The notes under the pieces are model-generated. The model searched no databases and was not told where the DNA came from. It saw only the letters and a program-made list of their open reading frames with translations. Source: Massilia sp. (GTDB taxonomy: Bacteria > Pseudomonadota > Gammaproteobacteria > Burkholderiales > Burkholderiaceae_D). Taken from it: 9,140 nucleotides of DNA. The stretch is from assembly GCA_003520365.1 (NCBI GenBank), contig DOUW01000302.1:6872-16011 (forward strand), read 5' to 3'. This document shows positions 1 to 5,912 of this stretch, one piece after another; positions within the stretch are counted from its first letter, which is position 1, and each line of letters starts with the position of its first letter. The position numbers and the translations under genes are program-made.

Positions 1-1
1 C

Positions 2-967
2 ATCCACCGCAAGCACCACGCCAAGTGCGACACCGAGGAAGATCCGCATAGCCCGCAGACCCGCGGCATCAAGAAAGTGCTGCTGGAAGGCGCCGAACTG
101 TATCGCGCCGAGAGCAAGAACAAGGAAACGCTGGAAAAGTATGGCCACGGCACCCCGGACGACTGGATCGAGCGCAATGTCTACACCCGTTACAGCGCGG
201 CCGGCGTGTCGGCGCTGCTGGTGATTAACTTCGTGCTGTTCGGCGTCATCGGCGTCAGCATCTGGGCGGTCCAGATGATGTGGATCCCGATCACTGCGGC
301 CGGCATCATCAATGGCCTGGGCCACTGGTGGGGTTACCGCAACTACGACTGCAACGATGCGGCGACCAACATCTTCCCGTGGGGCATCCTGATCGGCGGC
401 GAAGAGCTGCACAACAACCACCACACCTACGCCACCTCGGCCAAGCTGTCGAGCAAGTGGTACGAATTCGACCTCGGCTGGGCGTATATCCGCACCCTGG
501 AAATGCTGGGCCTGGCGAAAGTGAAAAAGGTTGCCCCGAAGCCGAAGCTGGCCAAGGACAAGGCCGTCGCCGACCTGGAAACCCTGCAGTCGGTGATCAC
601 CAACCGCTACGACGTGATGGCGAAATACGCCAAGTCGGTCAAGGCCGCTTTCCACGAGGAATTCGAGCACCTGAAGCACAAGGCCGAGCTGGAAGCGCGC
701 TTCCTGAAGAGCTCGCGCAAGCTGCTGCAGCGCGAGCCGGGCAAGCTGGAACTGTCGCAAAAGGAGCAGCTGATCGAGCTGTTCAAGCACAGCAAGGCGC
801 TGGAGACGATGCACCAGATGCGCGTGGAACTGGGCGCGATCTGGGAACGTTCGCACTCGACCCGTGACCAGCTGCTGCAACAGTTGCAGGACTGGTGCGC
901 CCGTGCCGAAGCGTCGGGCATCAAGTCGCTGCAGGAGTTCTCGCTGCGCCTGCGTAGCTACGCGTAA
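2..967 (+). CDS. Membrane fatty acid desaturase (DesA-like, 5' truncated by window edge)
   Basis: Integral-membrane di-iron desaturase that would introduce a cis double bond into acyl chains (acyl-CoA or phospholipid) at the inner membrane. The reading frame is open from base 2, so the start lies upstream of the window; 321 codons are present. Two of the three family histidine boxes are visible: HRKHH at bases 5-19 and HNNHH at bases 410-424, the latter in the context GGEELHNNHHTY. The motif GHWWGYRNY and a hydrophobic hairpin (about bases 205-310) lie between them. The last ~130 residues are charged, Glu/Lys/Leu-rich and probably helical or coiled-coil. The box spacing and C-terminal extension resemble Pseudomonas DesA-type delta-9 desaturases; if about 75-80 residues are missing, the total would be near 400, close to that family. 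An intrinsic terminator follows. The GTG at 77 is internal, because the first histidine box lies before it. The desaturase family is sure; the exact substrate is not. Confidence 0.9.
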   Translation: MHRKHHAKCDTEEDPHSPQTRGIKKVLLEGAELYRAESKNKETLEKYGHGTPDDWIERNVYTRYSAAGVSALLVINFVLFGVIGVSIWAVQMMWIPITAAGIINGLGHWWGYRNYDCNDAATNIFPWGILIGGEELHNNHHTYATSAKLSSKWYEFDLGWAYIRTLEMLGLAKVKKVAPKPKLAKDKAVADLETLQSVITNRYDVMAKYAKSVKAAFHEEFEHLKHKAELEARFLKSSRKLLQREPGKLELSQKEQLIELFKHSKALETMHQMRVELGAIWERSHSTRDQLLQQLQDWCARAEASGIKSLQEFSLRLRSYA

Positions 968-986
968 AAGGCCTCGTTGCCCATCT

Positions 987-1022
987 CAACGGCTCCTGCG
1001 GGAGCCGTTGTTGTTTGTTCTT
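987..1022 (+). terminator. Intrinsic terminator of the desaturase gene
   Basis: A perfect 10-bp inverted repeat, CAACGGCTCC at 987-996 and GGAGCCGTTG at 1001-1010, encloses a 4-nt TGCG loop. A T-rich tract (TTGTTTGTTCTT) follows to 1022. It starts 19 nt after the desaturase stop codon and separates it from pepA. Confidence 0.88.
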
Positions 1023-1075
1023 CCGCCGTATCGTTCCATGGGCCAAGCCCGGCCCGCACGACCAAGGCGTTTATT

Positions 1076-1094
1076 CTGTCGAAATTTCTTACAG
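1076..1094 (+). promoter_or_regulatory. Possible activator-binding dyad upstream of the sigma-54 promoter
   Basis: CTGT (1076-1079) and ACAG (1091-1094) form a short dyad with an 11-nt spacer. It lies about 65-80 nt upstream of the -24 element of pepA, in an AT-rich stretch. Sigma-54 promoters need an enhancer-binding activator at roughly this distance, so this is a candidate site for a PrsR-like regulator. The half-sites are short and the match could be chance. Confidence 0.25.
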
Positions 1095-1156
1095 TCATTG
1101 TTTTTAATTCATCTTCTGTTCCAGTAAGTAATTGATTCCAATAGTAAAGATTTATC

Positions 1157-1172
1157 TGGCACAAGTATTGCT
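1157..1172 (+). promoter_or_regulatory. Sigma-54 (RpoN) -24/-12 promoter of pepA
   Basis: The sequence TGGCAC-AAGTA-TTGCT matches the RpoN consensus TGGCAC-N5-TTGCW. The GG (1158-1159) and GC (1170-1171) dinucleotides have exactly the required 10-nt spacing. The predicted start of transcription is about 1183, giving a leader of about 40 nt before the pepA ATG. A sigma-54 promoter here agrees with published control of PEP-CTERM genes by the PrsK/PrsR two-component system acting with RpoN. That prsK, prsR and rpoN exist in this genome is an inference. Confidence 0.82.
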
Positions 1173-1221
1173 TATTTAGCTAGGTCTGAACACTCCAAAC
1201 CTTACTGTTAAAGAGCACACT

Positions 1222-2085
1222 ATGAAACTTCTGAAGAAGCTGACTTGCGCTGCCGCCCTGGTCCTCTCGTTCAATGCTGCGCACGCTGGCGGCGTCGTGC
1301 TGAACGACTGGGTGTTCAACCCGAACGGTGGCGGTTTCGAAAGCGGCCAATCGGTTAATGAATACCTGGACGTGAACGGCAATGCCTTCATCCAGCTGAC
1401 CCCGACCGGCAAGAATTCCTTCTCCTTCGTCGAGCACGCTGTCTTCAACATCACGCAGGCCGACGGTAATGGCGCGCTGTTCCCGCTGAACTACGCGGGC
1501 GGCAACATTTCGGCCGTCTTCGAAGCCCAGGGCACCGGTAACTTCAGCGGCGCCTTCAAGTTCACCGGCGGCACCATCCGCATGTACCAGAACCCGACCA
1601 ACGGCCAGTACGGCACCACCGCGGGCGTGTACGGCGCCAACCTGGGCAACCTGATCGCCAGCTTCGACGTGCTGGCCGGCGGCGGCGGCCTGGTCGATGC
1701 AAGCGGGAGCCCGGTGAAGAATGGCCAGGTCAGCGTGCTGGCCTCGGCCAGCGTAGGCAGCTTGGCGGAAGGCTACTTCTTCCGTGAAAATGGCAAGGAC
1801 CTGTCGAAGGAAGCCATCCTGTCGTTCGCCTTCACCAACGCCAACACCGTCGGTTCGCCGACCTCGCGTCTGGTGGATGAAGTCGCATGCGAATTCGCGG
1901 GCTTCAAGGGTCCGGGCTGTGCAGGCAAGAGCCCCTACAAGAACAAGCCAGGCCAGTACTTCTTCGTGTCGAACAACGGCCAGTTCAAGCTGGCCGAAGT
2001 GCCGGAGCCGGGCTCGCTGGCCCTGTTCGGCATCGCGATGCTGGGCGCCGGCATGGTTGCCCGCAAGCGCGCCAACAAGGCCTGA
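1222..2085 (+). CDS. pepA: Flocculation-associated PEP-CTERM protein, PepA-like
   Basis: Secreted surface or matrix protein of 287 residues. Residues 1-22 are a typical Sec signal peptide (Lys-rich start, hydrophobic core, cleavage after AHA). The mature part is rich in Gly, Asn, Ser and Thr, as in beta-sheet extracellular proteins, with one Cys pair near the motif ACEFAGFKGPGC. The C-terminus from residue 260 is a complete PEP-CTERM sorting signal: VPEPGSLALFG, a short hydrophobic helix, then a basic RKR tail. This signal is recognised by an exosortase (EpsH/XrtA type) in exopolysaccharide-producing bacteria. The whole sequence resembles PepA, the PEP-CTERM protein linked to floc formation in Zoogloea; this is from memory, without alignment. 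The start is supported by AAAGAG at 1210-1215, 6 nt before the ATG. The gene stands alone between two terminators and has its own sigma-54 promoter. No exosortase or polysaccharide gene is in the window. Confidence 0.88.
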   Translation: MKLLKKLTCAAALVLSFNAAHAGGVVLNDWVFNPNGGGFESGQSVNEYLDVNGNAFIQLTPTGKNSFSFVEHAVFNITQADGNGALFPLNYAGGNISAVFEAQGTGNFSGAFKFTGGTIRMYQNPTNGQYGTTAGVYGANLGNLIASFDVLAGGGGLVDASGSPVKNGQVSVLASASVGSLAEGYFFRENGKDLSKEAILSFAFTNANTVGSPTSRLVDEVACEFAGFKGPGCAGKSPYKNKPGQYFFVSNNGQFKLAEVPEPGSLALFGIAMLGAGMVARKRANKA

Positions 2086-2111
2086 TCGCAGCGCGACCGG
2101 CGACAATGAAG

Positions 2112-2140
2112 AAGAGCGGGCACTGCCCGCTCTTTTTTTT
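2112..2140 (+). terminator. Intrinsic terminator of pepA
   Basis: AAGAGCGGGCA (2112-2122) and TGCCCGCTCTT (2124-2134) form a near-perfect hairpin; the inner bases make the loop. It runs directly into a TCTTTTTTTT tract ending at 2140. It starts 26 nt after the pepA stop codon. Confidence 0.92.
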
Positions 2141-2143
2141 CGT

Positions 2144-2160
2144 CCCGCCCAAAGGGCGGG
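2144..2160. repeat. GC-rich inverted repeat between convergent genes
   Basis: CCCGCCC (2144-2150) and GGGCGGG (2154-2160) flank AAA. It forms a 7-bp hairpin without a T tract, just past the pepA terminator. It may stop or stabilise transcripts from either side; no function is proven. Confidence 0.5.
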
Positions 2161-2192
2161 GTGGGCGGCAGGACCGCGCGCATCGCACAAAT

Positions 2193-2224
2193 AAAAAAGC
2201 CGCACACTTGCGTGGGCGGCTTTT
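2193..2224 (-). terminator. Intrinsic terminator of the rpmB-rpmG operon
   Basis: Read on the minus strand, AAAAGCCGC pairs with GCGGCTTTT. An inner CAC/GTG stem closes a 4-nt GCAA loop, and the hairpin runs into six T residues (2198-2193 on the plus strand as A). It starts 22 nt after the rpmG stop. The plus-strand version is also followed by TTTT, so it may work in both directions. Confidence 0.85.
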
Positions 2225-2246
2225 CTGTCTACTGCACCAGATCGAA

Positions 2247-2414
2247 TTACTTGATCTTGGTTTCCTTGTAGATCACGTGCTTGCGTGCCTTCGGGTCGAA
2301 TTTGGTGATTTCCATCTTCGCCGGCATGGTGCGCTTGTTCTTGGTGGTGGTGTAGAAGTGACCAGTACCTGCGGTCGATTCCAGCTTGATTTTGTCGCGG
2401 CCAGTTTTTGCCAT
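2247..2414 (-). CDS. rpmG: 50S ribosomal protein L33
   Basis: Small basic protein of the large ribosomal subunit, 55 residues, the same length as E. coli L33. The sequence begins [20 protein letters not shown], continues with YTTTKNKR and ends [10 protein letters not shown], which closely follows the E. coli protein. It has no Cys residues, so it is the zinc-independent form (no CxxC pairs). A ribosome binding site AGGGAG lies just before the ATG. It sits 13 nt downstream of rpmB, the common bacterial rpmB-rpmG pair, and the pair is probably co-transcribed. Confidence 0.97.
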   Translation of the reverse strand: MAKTGRDKIKLESTAGTGHFYTTTKNKRTMPAKMEITKFDPKARKHVIYKETKIK

Positions 2415-2427
2415 GATAGCTCCCTAA

Positions 2428-2664
2428 TTAAACTTTTTCGCCACGAGCGCGCATGTCGGCCAGAACGGCGTCGATGCCCAGCTTGTCGATGACGCGCAGG
2501 CCGGCGTTGGACAAACGCAGGGAGACCCAGCGGTTTTCGGATTCCACGAAAATGCGACGGTTCTGCAGGTTAGGCAGGAAACGACGCTTCGTCTTGTTGT
2601 TAGCGTGGGAGACGTTGTTGCCAACCATCGGTCCCTTGCCAGTAACTTGGCAGACACGTGCCAT
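2428..2664 (-). CDS. rpmB: 50S ribosomal protein L28
   Basis: Large-subunit ribosomal protein, 78 residues, the usual length. It begins [17 protein letters not shown], has the typical [10 protein letters not shown] segment and ends [10 protein letters not shown], matching the E. coli L28 pattern throughout. The start at 2664 is chosen over an in-frame ATG at 2784 because the family begins here and a perfect AAGGAG lies 6 nt upstream. The longer reading would also run through the promoter at 2706-2735. First gene of the rpmB-rpmG operon. Confidence 0.97.
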   Translation of the reverse strand: MARVCQVTGKGPMVGNNVSHANNKTKRRFLPNLQNRRIFVESENRWVSLRLSNAGLRVIDKLGIDAVLADMRARGEKV

Positions 2665-2705
2665 AGTGCACTCCTTAGATAAACTTCCAAAATCGGAAAA
2701 ACGCG

Positions 2706-2735
2706 AGTATAGCGTGAAAACCATCGCGGAATCAA
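2706..2735 (-). promoter_or_regulatory. Sigma-70-type promoter of rpmB-rpmG
   Basis: On the minus strand a -35 TTGATT (2735-2730) and a -10 TATACT (2711-2706) are separated by 18 nt. Transcription would start near 2699, giving a leader of about 34 nt before the rpmB ATG. The match is good, and the surrounding sequence is AT-rich compared with the neighbouring genes. Confidence 0.7.
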
Positions 2736-2788
2736 TAACTTGCGAAAAACAATTGTGTCTGATATTGCTGCACAAATTTAACAATCGT

Positions 2789-2813
2789 AAAAACGACGCT
2801 AGCGCCTTGTTTT
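2789..2813 (-). terminator. Possible terminator of radC
   Basis: On the minus strand GGCG-CTAG-CGTC forms a short stem-loop flanked by AAAAC and GTTTT, and it ends in a T5 run (plus-strand A at 2793-2789). It lies about 25 nt past the radC stop codon. The GC part of the stem is only four pairs, one of them G-T, so it would be a weak terminator. Confidence 0.4.
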
Positions 2814-2836
2814 CACGCAGTTAACTGCAGGCTTCG

Positions 2837-3508
2837 TCATAACTGGCCGTGTTCGGCAAAGGAATGTACCTGTGTGCCGGCCACCACGAAATGGTCGAGC
2901 ACGCGTACGTCGACCAGGGCCAGCGCCTGGGTCAGGGCGCGGGTCAGGCCCAGGTCCGCCTCGCTCGGCGCGCACTCGCCGGACGGGTGGTTATGGGCCA
3001 GCATCACGCCCGAGGCATTGCGCCGCAGCGCCGCCTTCACCACTTCGCGCGGATAGACGCTGGTGTGCGTGAGGGTGCCACGAAACATTTCCTGCGCATC
3101 GATCAGGCGGTTCTTGACGTCGACGAACAGCACCACGAAGGACTCGTAGGCCTGCAGGCCGAACTTGGCGCGCAAATAGTTTTTGACGACGTCGGGCGAG
3201 CACAGCGCCTGGCGGAAGAACTGTTCCGACACGGCACGCCGCGCCAGTTCCATGACGGCCTGCAGTTGCGCATACTTGGCCATGCCCAGGCCATGCACCT
3301 CCGAAAACTCCTGGGGCGTCGCGTGCAGCAGGCGCTGGAGCGAGCCGAAGTGTTCGAGCATGTGGCCGCCAAGCTCGACCGCGCTGCGCCCGCGCACGCC
3401 CACGCGCAGGAAAATGGCCAGCAGTTCGGCGTTCGAGAGGGCCGCCGCGCCTTCGCGCGCCAGCCGTTCGCGCGGCCGGTCCTGTTCCGGCCAGTCGTTG
3501 ATACCCAT
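2837..3508 (-). CDS. radC: RadC family protein (JAMM/MPN domain)
   Basis: Protein of 223 residues, the normal RadC length (E. coli 222). Residues 1-90 form the helical N-terminal part, with a helix-hairpin-helix-like segment around VHGLGMAKY. Residues ~100-223 form the MPN domain, with the JAMM metal site in HNHPSG (His172, His174), Ser182 and Asp185. The [19 protein letters not shown] segment is also typical. RadC was first linked to DNA repair, but its biochemical role is not settled; the motif suggests a zinc metallo-hydrolase. The start at 3508 has AAGGAG 4 nt upstream and gives the family N-terminus; an upstream in-frame start at 3562 adds 18 unlikely residues. It lies upstream of rpmB-rpmG on the same strand, as in E. 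coli, but with a 172-nt gap and a separate promoter for the ribosomal genes. Confidence 0.95.
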   Translation of the reverse strand: MGINDWPEQDRPRERLAREGAAALSNAELLAIFLRVGVRGRSAVELGGHMLEHFGSLQRLLHATPQEFSEVHGLGMAKYAQLQAVMELARRAVSEQFFRQALCSPDVVKNYLRAKFGLQAYESFVVLFVDVKNRLIDAQEMFRGTLTHTSVYPREVVKAALRRNASGVMLAHNHPSGECAPSEADLGLTRALTQALALVDVRVLDHFVVAGTQVHSFAEHGQL

Positions 3509-3536
3509 GTTGCTCCTTGTCGTAGAGGGAAGGGCA

Positions 3537-3570
3537 TGCGGCCGAGGCCGCAGCGCCGCCACGCATTATG
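3537..3570 (-). promoter_or_regulatory. Tentative radC -10 element and leader palindrome
   Basis: On the minus strand CATAAT (3570-3565) could be a -10 box, but no convincing -35 is visible at 16-18 nt. Just downstream, TGCGGCC and GGCCGCA (3552-3537) form a hairpin with a 2-nt centre in what would be the radC leader. The remaining sequence between radC and the RDD gene (3571-3640) shows no clear signal. Confidence 0.3.
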
Positions 3571-3640
3571 GGCAGACAAGGAAAGCCGGTTCTGATCTGG
3601 CGCGCATGTGCGCAGGCTGCGGCGCCAAGGCCTGGAGCGA

Positions 3641-4111
3641 TCAGGACTGTCGTTCGAAACGCACTGGCGGCGCGGGCGCCCGCTTGCGGCGGATCACGAC
3701 AGTGCCCGCCAGCTTGTCGTGCCAACCCTGCTTTTTCGGATCGATCGCGACCCACAGCAAGCCCAGGCCGAGCGGAATCGTCGAGACGTAGTAGCCGAGA
3801 TAACGGCCGACCGACTGCCCGAGTGCGGGATTGTTGCCGGTGCGGGCATCGACGACCTGGGCCGAGATCGCCATCTTGCCCGGCGTTGCGCCGCGCGCCA
3901 CCCAGAACGCGATCACGGCGATGGCCGGCAGTACGTAGGAAATCAGGATGTCGGCCGGCCCCAGGAACAGGCTGTCGCTGTCCCAGTATCCCGGGCCGTA
4001 CAGCATGAGGAGCAGCGGCAGCGTCAGGAAGAACATCAGCAGCGTATCGATCAGCGCAGCGCCGACGCGCGCCCAGAACCCCACATATTCGTATTGCGTG
4101 TCGTCGTCCAC
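3641..4111 (-). CDS. RDD family integral membrane protein
   Basis: Small inner-membrane protein of 156 residues. The RDD signature residues are seen in GFWARVGAALID (Arg15, Asp22) and HDKLAGT (Asp132). ARGATPGKM, the usual link between the second and third membrane segments, is present. Three hydrophobic segments lie near residues 16-38, 53-72 and 104-123, and the C-terminus is basic and Pro-rich. The function of RDD proteins is poorly defined; some act in ion or solute transport. The GTG at 4111 is chosen because GGAG lies about 8 nt upstream, the protein then starts just before the RDD domain, and a promoter-like sequence ends about 35 nt upstream. The reading frame stays open for another ~270 codons upstream, but that part runs through the promoter and antisense to fkpB. 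Confidence 0.85.
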   Translation of the reverse strand: MDDDTQYEYVGFWARVGAALIDTLLMFFLTLPLLLMLYGPGYWDSDSLFLGPADILISYVLPAIAVIAFWVARGATPGKMAISAQVVDARTGNNPALGQSVGRYLGYYVSTIPLGLGLLWVAIDPKKQGWHDKLAGTVVIRRKRAPAPPVRFERQS

Positions 4112-4151
4112 CGCACCGCTCCAGGAAAGGCGGCCGGGCGGCCGCGCGGCA

Positions 4152-4180
4152 ACGGTAGCACCTGGTGGGGCGGGACGCAA
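4152..4180 (-). promoter_or_regulatory. Probable promoter of the RDD gene
   Basis: On the minus strand a -35 TTGCGT (4180-4175), a 17-nt spacer and a -10 TACCGT (4157-4152) preceded by TGC give an extended -10 promoter. The start would be near 4145. The leader begins with a GC-rich palindrome (GCGGCCG and CGGCCGC, 4145-4130) ahead of the Shine-Dalgarno sequence. Confidence 0.5.
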
Positions 4181-4366
4181 GATGGGACGGGGGCCGTGCC
4201 GCAAGCGTCGCGGGCGCCTGGTGCCCCAGCGGTTTCTCGAACCGCACCTGGCCGGGCGGCCATCATGCCGATGCGCTGACACGACATTCGGGCCCGAAAC
4301 GATTTCCGGCAGCCTCGCTGCTGCCGAAAAAAGCGGCGCCCGGCGGCGGGAAGGGCGGTGGTGGCT
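4181..4366. other. Divergent intergenic region upstream of RDD gene and fkpB
   Basis: Together with the flanking promoter sites this makes a 303-nt gap between two divergent genes (4112-4414). In the middle part I see only GC-rich sequence with open frames typical of high GC. No protein motif, RNA fold or repeat was recognised. Confidence 0.5.
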
Positions 4367-4393
4367 TACAATAGCGGTTTGCCTGCAACAGGC
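4367..4393 (+). promoter_or_regulatory. Probable fkpB-ispH promoter (-10) and leader hairpin
   Basis: TACAAT at 4367-4372 is a good -10 box with a start expected near 4379, about 36 nt before the fkpB ATG. The -35 region is GC-rich and poor. The leader would start with a small hairpin, GCCTG (4381-4385) and CAGGC (4389-4393). Confidence 0.5.
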
Positions 4394-4414
4394 CTGCCTG
4401 TACTTGAAACGAAC

Positions 4415-4870
4415 ATGTCCAACGCCTCTCCCGCCGTCGTCAACGAATCGTCCTACCTGACCCTGCATTACCGGCTCGCTATTGCCGGTGGCGCCGATCT
4501 GATCACCACCTTCAACGGTACCCCGGCCACCTTGCTGCTGGGCCAGGGCCAGCTGGCGCCTTTCCTCGAGCAGCGCCTGATCGGCCTGCCGGAAGGCGCT
4601 CACGAAACCTTCGCGCTGAGCGCGCAGGAAGCCTTCGGCGACCGCAATCCCGAGTTGATCCAGCCGGTGTCGAAGGCGACCCTGGAAGAAAATTCGGTGC
4701 CGGATGCCGACTACAAGGTCGGTGAGCTGATCGAGTTCAATGCGCCAAAGGGCGGCCGCTTTGCCGGCGTGCTGCTGGAAATGCGCGACGACAGCGCGCT
4801 GTTCGATTTCAACCATCCGCTGGCCGGCCAGGCCCTGCAATTCGAAGTGAAACTGATTTCGGTCCTGTAA
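4415..4870 (+). CDS. fkpB: FKBP-type peptidyl-prolyl cis-trans isomerase (SlpA/FkpB type)
   Basis: Cytoplasmic prolyl isomerase and chaperone-like protein of 151 residues, near the E. coli FkpB length (149). The FKBP fold is seen from residue 12. It is interrupted by the insert-in-flap region (about residues 73-120, beginning [15 protein letters not shown]) and ends with the family motif [15 protein letters not shown] at 131-145. No signal peptide is present. The start at 4415 is preferred over the in-frame GTG at 4358, which lies upstream of the -10 box. The Shine-Dalgarno sequence before 4415 is weak. The next gene, ispH, begins 10 nt after the stop; the fkpB-ispH pair is also adjacent in E. 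coli, and the two are likely one operon. Confidence 0.95.
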   Translation: MSNASPAVVNESSYLTLHYRLAIAGGADLITTFNGTPATLLLGQGQLAPFLEQRLIGLPEGAHETFALSAQEAFGDRNPELIQPVSKATLEENSVPDADYKVGELIEFNAPKGGRFAGVLLEMRDDSALFDFNHPLAGQALQFEVKLISVL

Positions 4871-4880
4871 AGGGAACACT

Positions 4881-5828
4881 ATGGAAAACGAGATTCTGCT
4901 TGCCCAGCCGCGCGGCTTCTGCGCCGGCGTCGACCGTGCCATCGAGATCGTCGAGCGTGCGCTCGCGCAGTTCGGCGCGCCGATCTACGTGCGCCACGAG
5001 ATTGTCCACAACGCCTACGTCGTGGCCGACCTGCGCAACAAGGGCGCGATCTTCATCGAGGAGCTCGATGATGTCCCGGCCGGCAACACACTGGTGTTCT
5101 CGGCCCACGGCGTCTCGAAGGCCGTGCGCGCCGAAGCCGAGGCGCGCGGCCTGAAGATCTTCGACGCCACCTGCCCGCTGGTCACCAAGGTGCACGTGGA
5201 AGTGTCGAAGATGCGCAAGCAGGGCGCCGAGATCATCATGATCGGCCACCAGGGCCACCCGGAAGTCGAAGGCACGATGGGCCAGGCGGAGGAGGGCATG
5301 CACCTGGTCGAGACCGTCGAGGACGTCGAGACGCTGCAGGTCGCCAACCCGGAGCTGCTGGCCTACGTCTCGCAGACCACGCTGTCGGTCGACGACACGC
5401 TGGACATCATTGCCGCGCTGAAGAAACGCTTCCCGAACATCATCGAGCCGAAGAAGGGCGACATCTGCTACGCCACCACCAACCGCCAGGAAGCCGTGAA
5501 ATTCATGGCGCCGCAGGTGGAAGTCGTGGTCGTGGTCGGCAGCCCGAACAGCTCGAACTCGAACCGCCTGCGCGAAGTGGCCGAGAAGATGGGCACGCCG
5601 GCCTACATGGTCGACGACGCCACCAAGATCGAGCCGGCCTGGATTGAGGGCAAGAAGCGCATCGGCGTCACCGCCGGCGCCTCGGCGCCCGAGGTGCTGG
5701 TGCAGGCCGTGATCGACCGCCTGAAGTCGCTCGGCGCGGCCAGCGTGCGCGCGCTCGAGGGCGTGGAAGAGAACGTGACCTTCCCGCTGCCGAAAGGCCT
5801 GGACGGCGTGCGCGCCGACGTCGCGTAA
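4881..5828 (+). CDS. ispH: 4-hydroxy-3-methylbut-2-enyl diphosphate reductase
   Basis: Last enzyme of the MEP (non-mevalonate) isoprenoid pathway. It reduces HMBPP to isopentenyl and dimethylallyl diphosphate with a 4Fe-4S cluster, in the cytoplasm. It has 315 residues, the usual length. The three cluster cysteines are Cys14 ([11 protein letters not shown]), Cys98 (DATCPLVTK) and Cys196 ([10 protein letters not shown]). Substrate-binding residues are in place: His43 (VHN), His76 (SAHG), His126 and Glu128 ([11 protein letters not shown]), the SQTTLSVDD threonine, SSNSNRL (224-230) and Ser268 in TAGASAP. AGGGAA lies 8 nt before the ATG. It is translationally close to fkpB. No strong terminator follows directly; only a weak AACAA/TTGTT repeat is seen near 5864-5881. 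Confidence 0.98.
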   Translation: MENEILLAQPRGFCAGVDRAIEIVERALAQFGAPIYVRHEIVHNAYVVADLRNKGAIFIEELDDVPAGNTLVFSAHGVSKAVRAEAEARGLKIFDATCPLVTKVHVEVSKMRKQGAEIIMIGHQGHPEVEGTMGQAEEGMHLVETVEDVETLQVANPELLAYVSQTTLSVDDTLDIIAALKKRFPNIIEPKKGDICYATTNRQEAVKFMAPQVEVVVVVGSPNSSNSNRLREVAEKMGTPAYMVDDATKIEPAWIEGKKRIGVTAGASAPEVLVQAVIDRLKSLGAASVRALEGVEENVTFPLPKGLDGVRADVA

Positions 5829-5876
5829 ACCCTGCTGTTCTTTCGATAACAAAGGCGCGCCGCAACAATTTTTCCG

Positions 5877-5906
5877 TTGTTCGTTTCGCAAAAAGCTCGC
5901 TATGAT
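5877..5906 (+). promoter_or_regulatory. Sigma-70-type promoter in the ispH-livH gap
   Basis: A -35 TTGTTC (5877-5882) and a -10 TATGAT (5901-5906) are separated by 18 nt. The start would be about 5913, so the first product is the structured leader or small RNA described separately. It is the only good promoter I see before the liv genes. Confidence 0.55.
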
Positions 5907-5912
5907 GGCGAC

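Noticed and set aside
1180..2205. 341-residue open frame antisense to pepA
   Set aside because: It mirrors a confidently identified gene in GC-rich sequence, has no recognisable domain and runs through both the pepA terminator and the pepA leader.
2428..2784. Longer start for rpmB at 2784
   Set aside because: L28 has a fixed N-terminus beginning at 2664 with a perfect Shine-Dalgarno sequence; the extension would include the promoter.
2817..2828. 12-bp palindrome GCAGTTAACTGC as an operator
   Set aside because: Perfect but with no loop, located between the radC stop and its possible terminator, where an operator would have no evident promoter to control.
3592..3644. CTGATC/GATCAG long-range repeat around the RDD stop codon as a terminator
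   Set aside because: Only 6 bp with a ~40-nt interior and no T tract; probably chance.
3641..4942. Long 433-residue version of the RDD protein
   Set aside because: The extra N-terminal part overlaps fkpB in antisense and has no domain. The GTG at 4111 has a ribosome site and a promoter upstream and fits the RDD family length.
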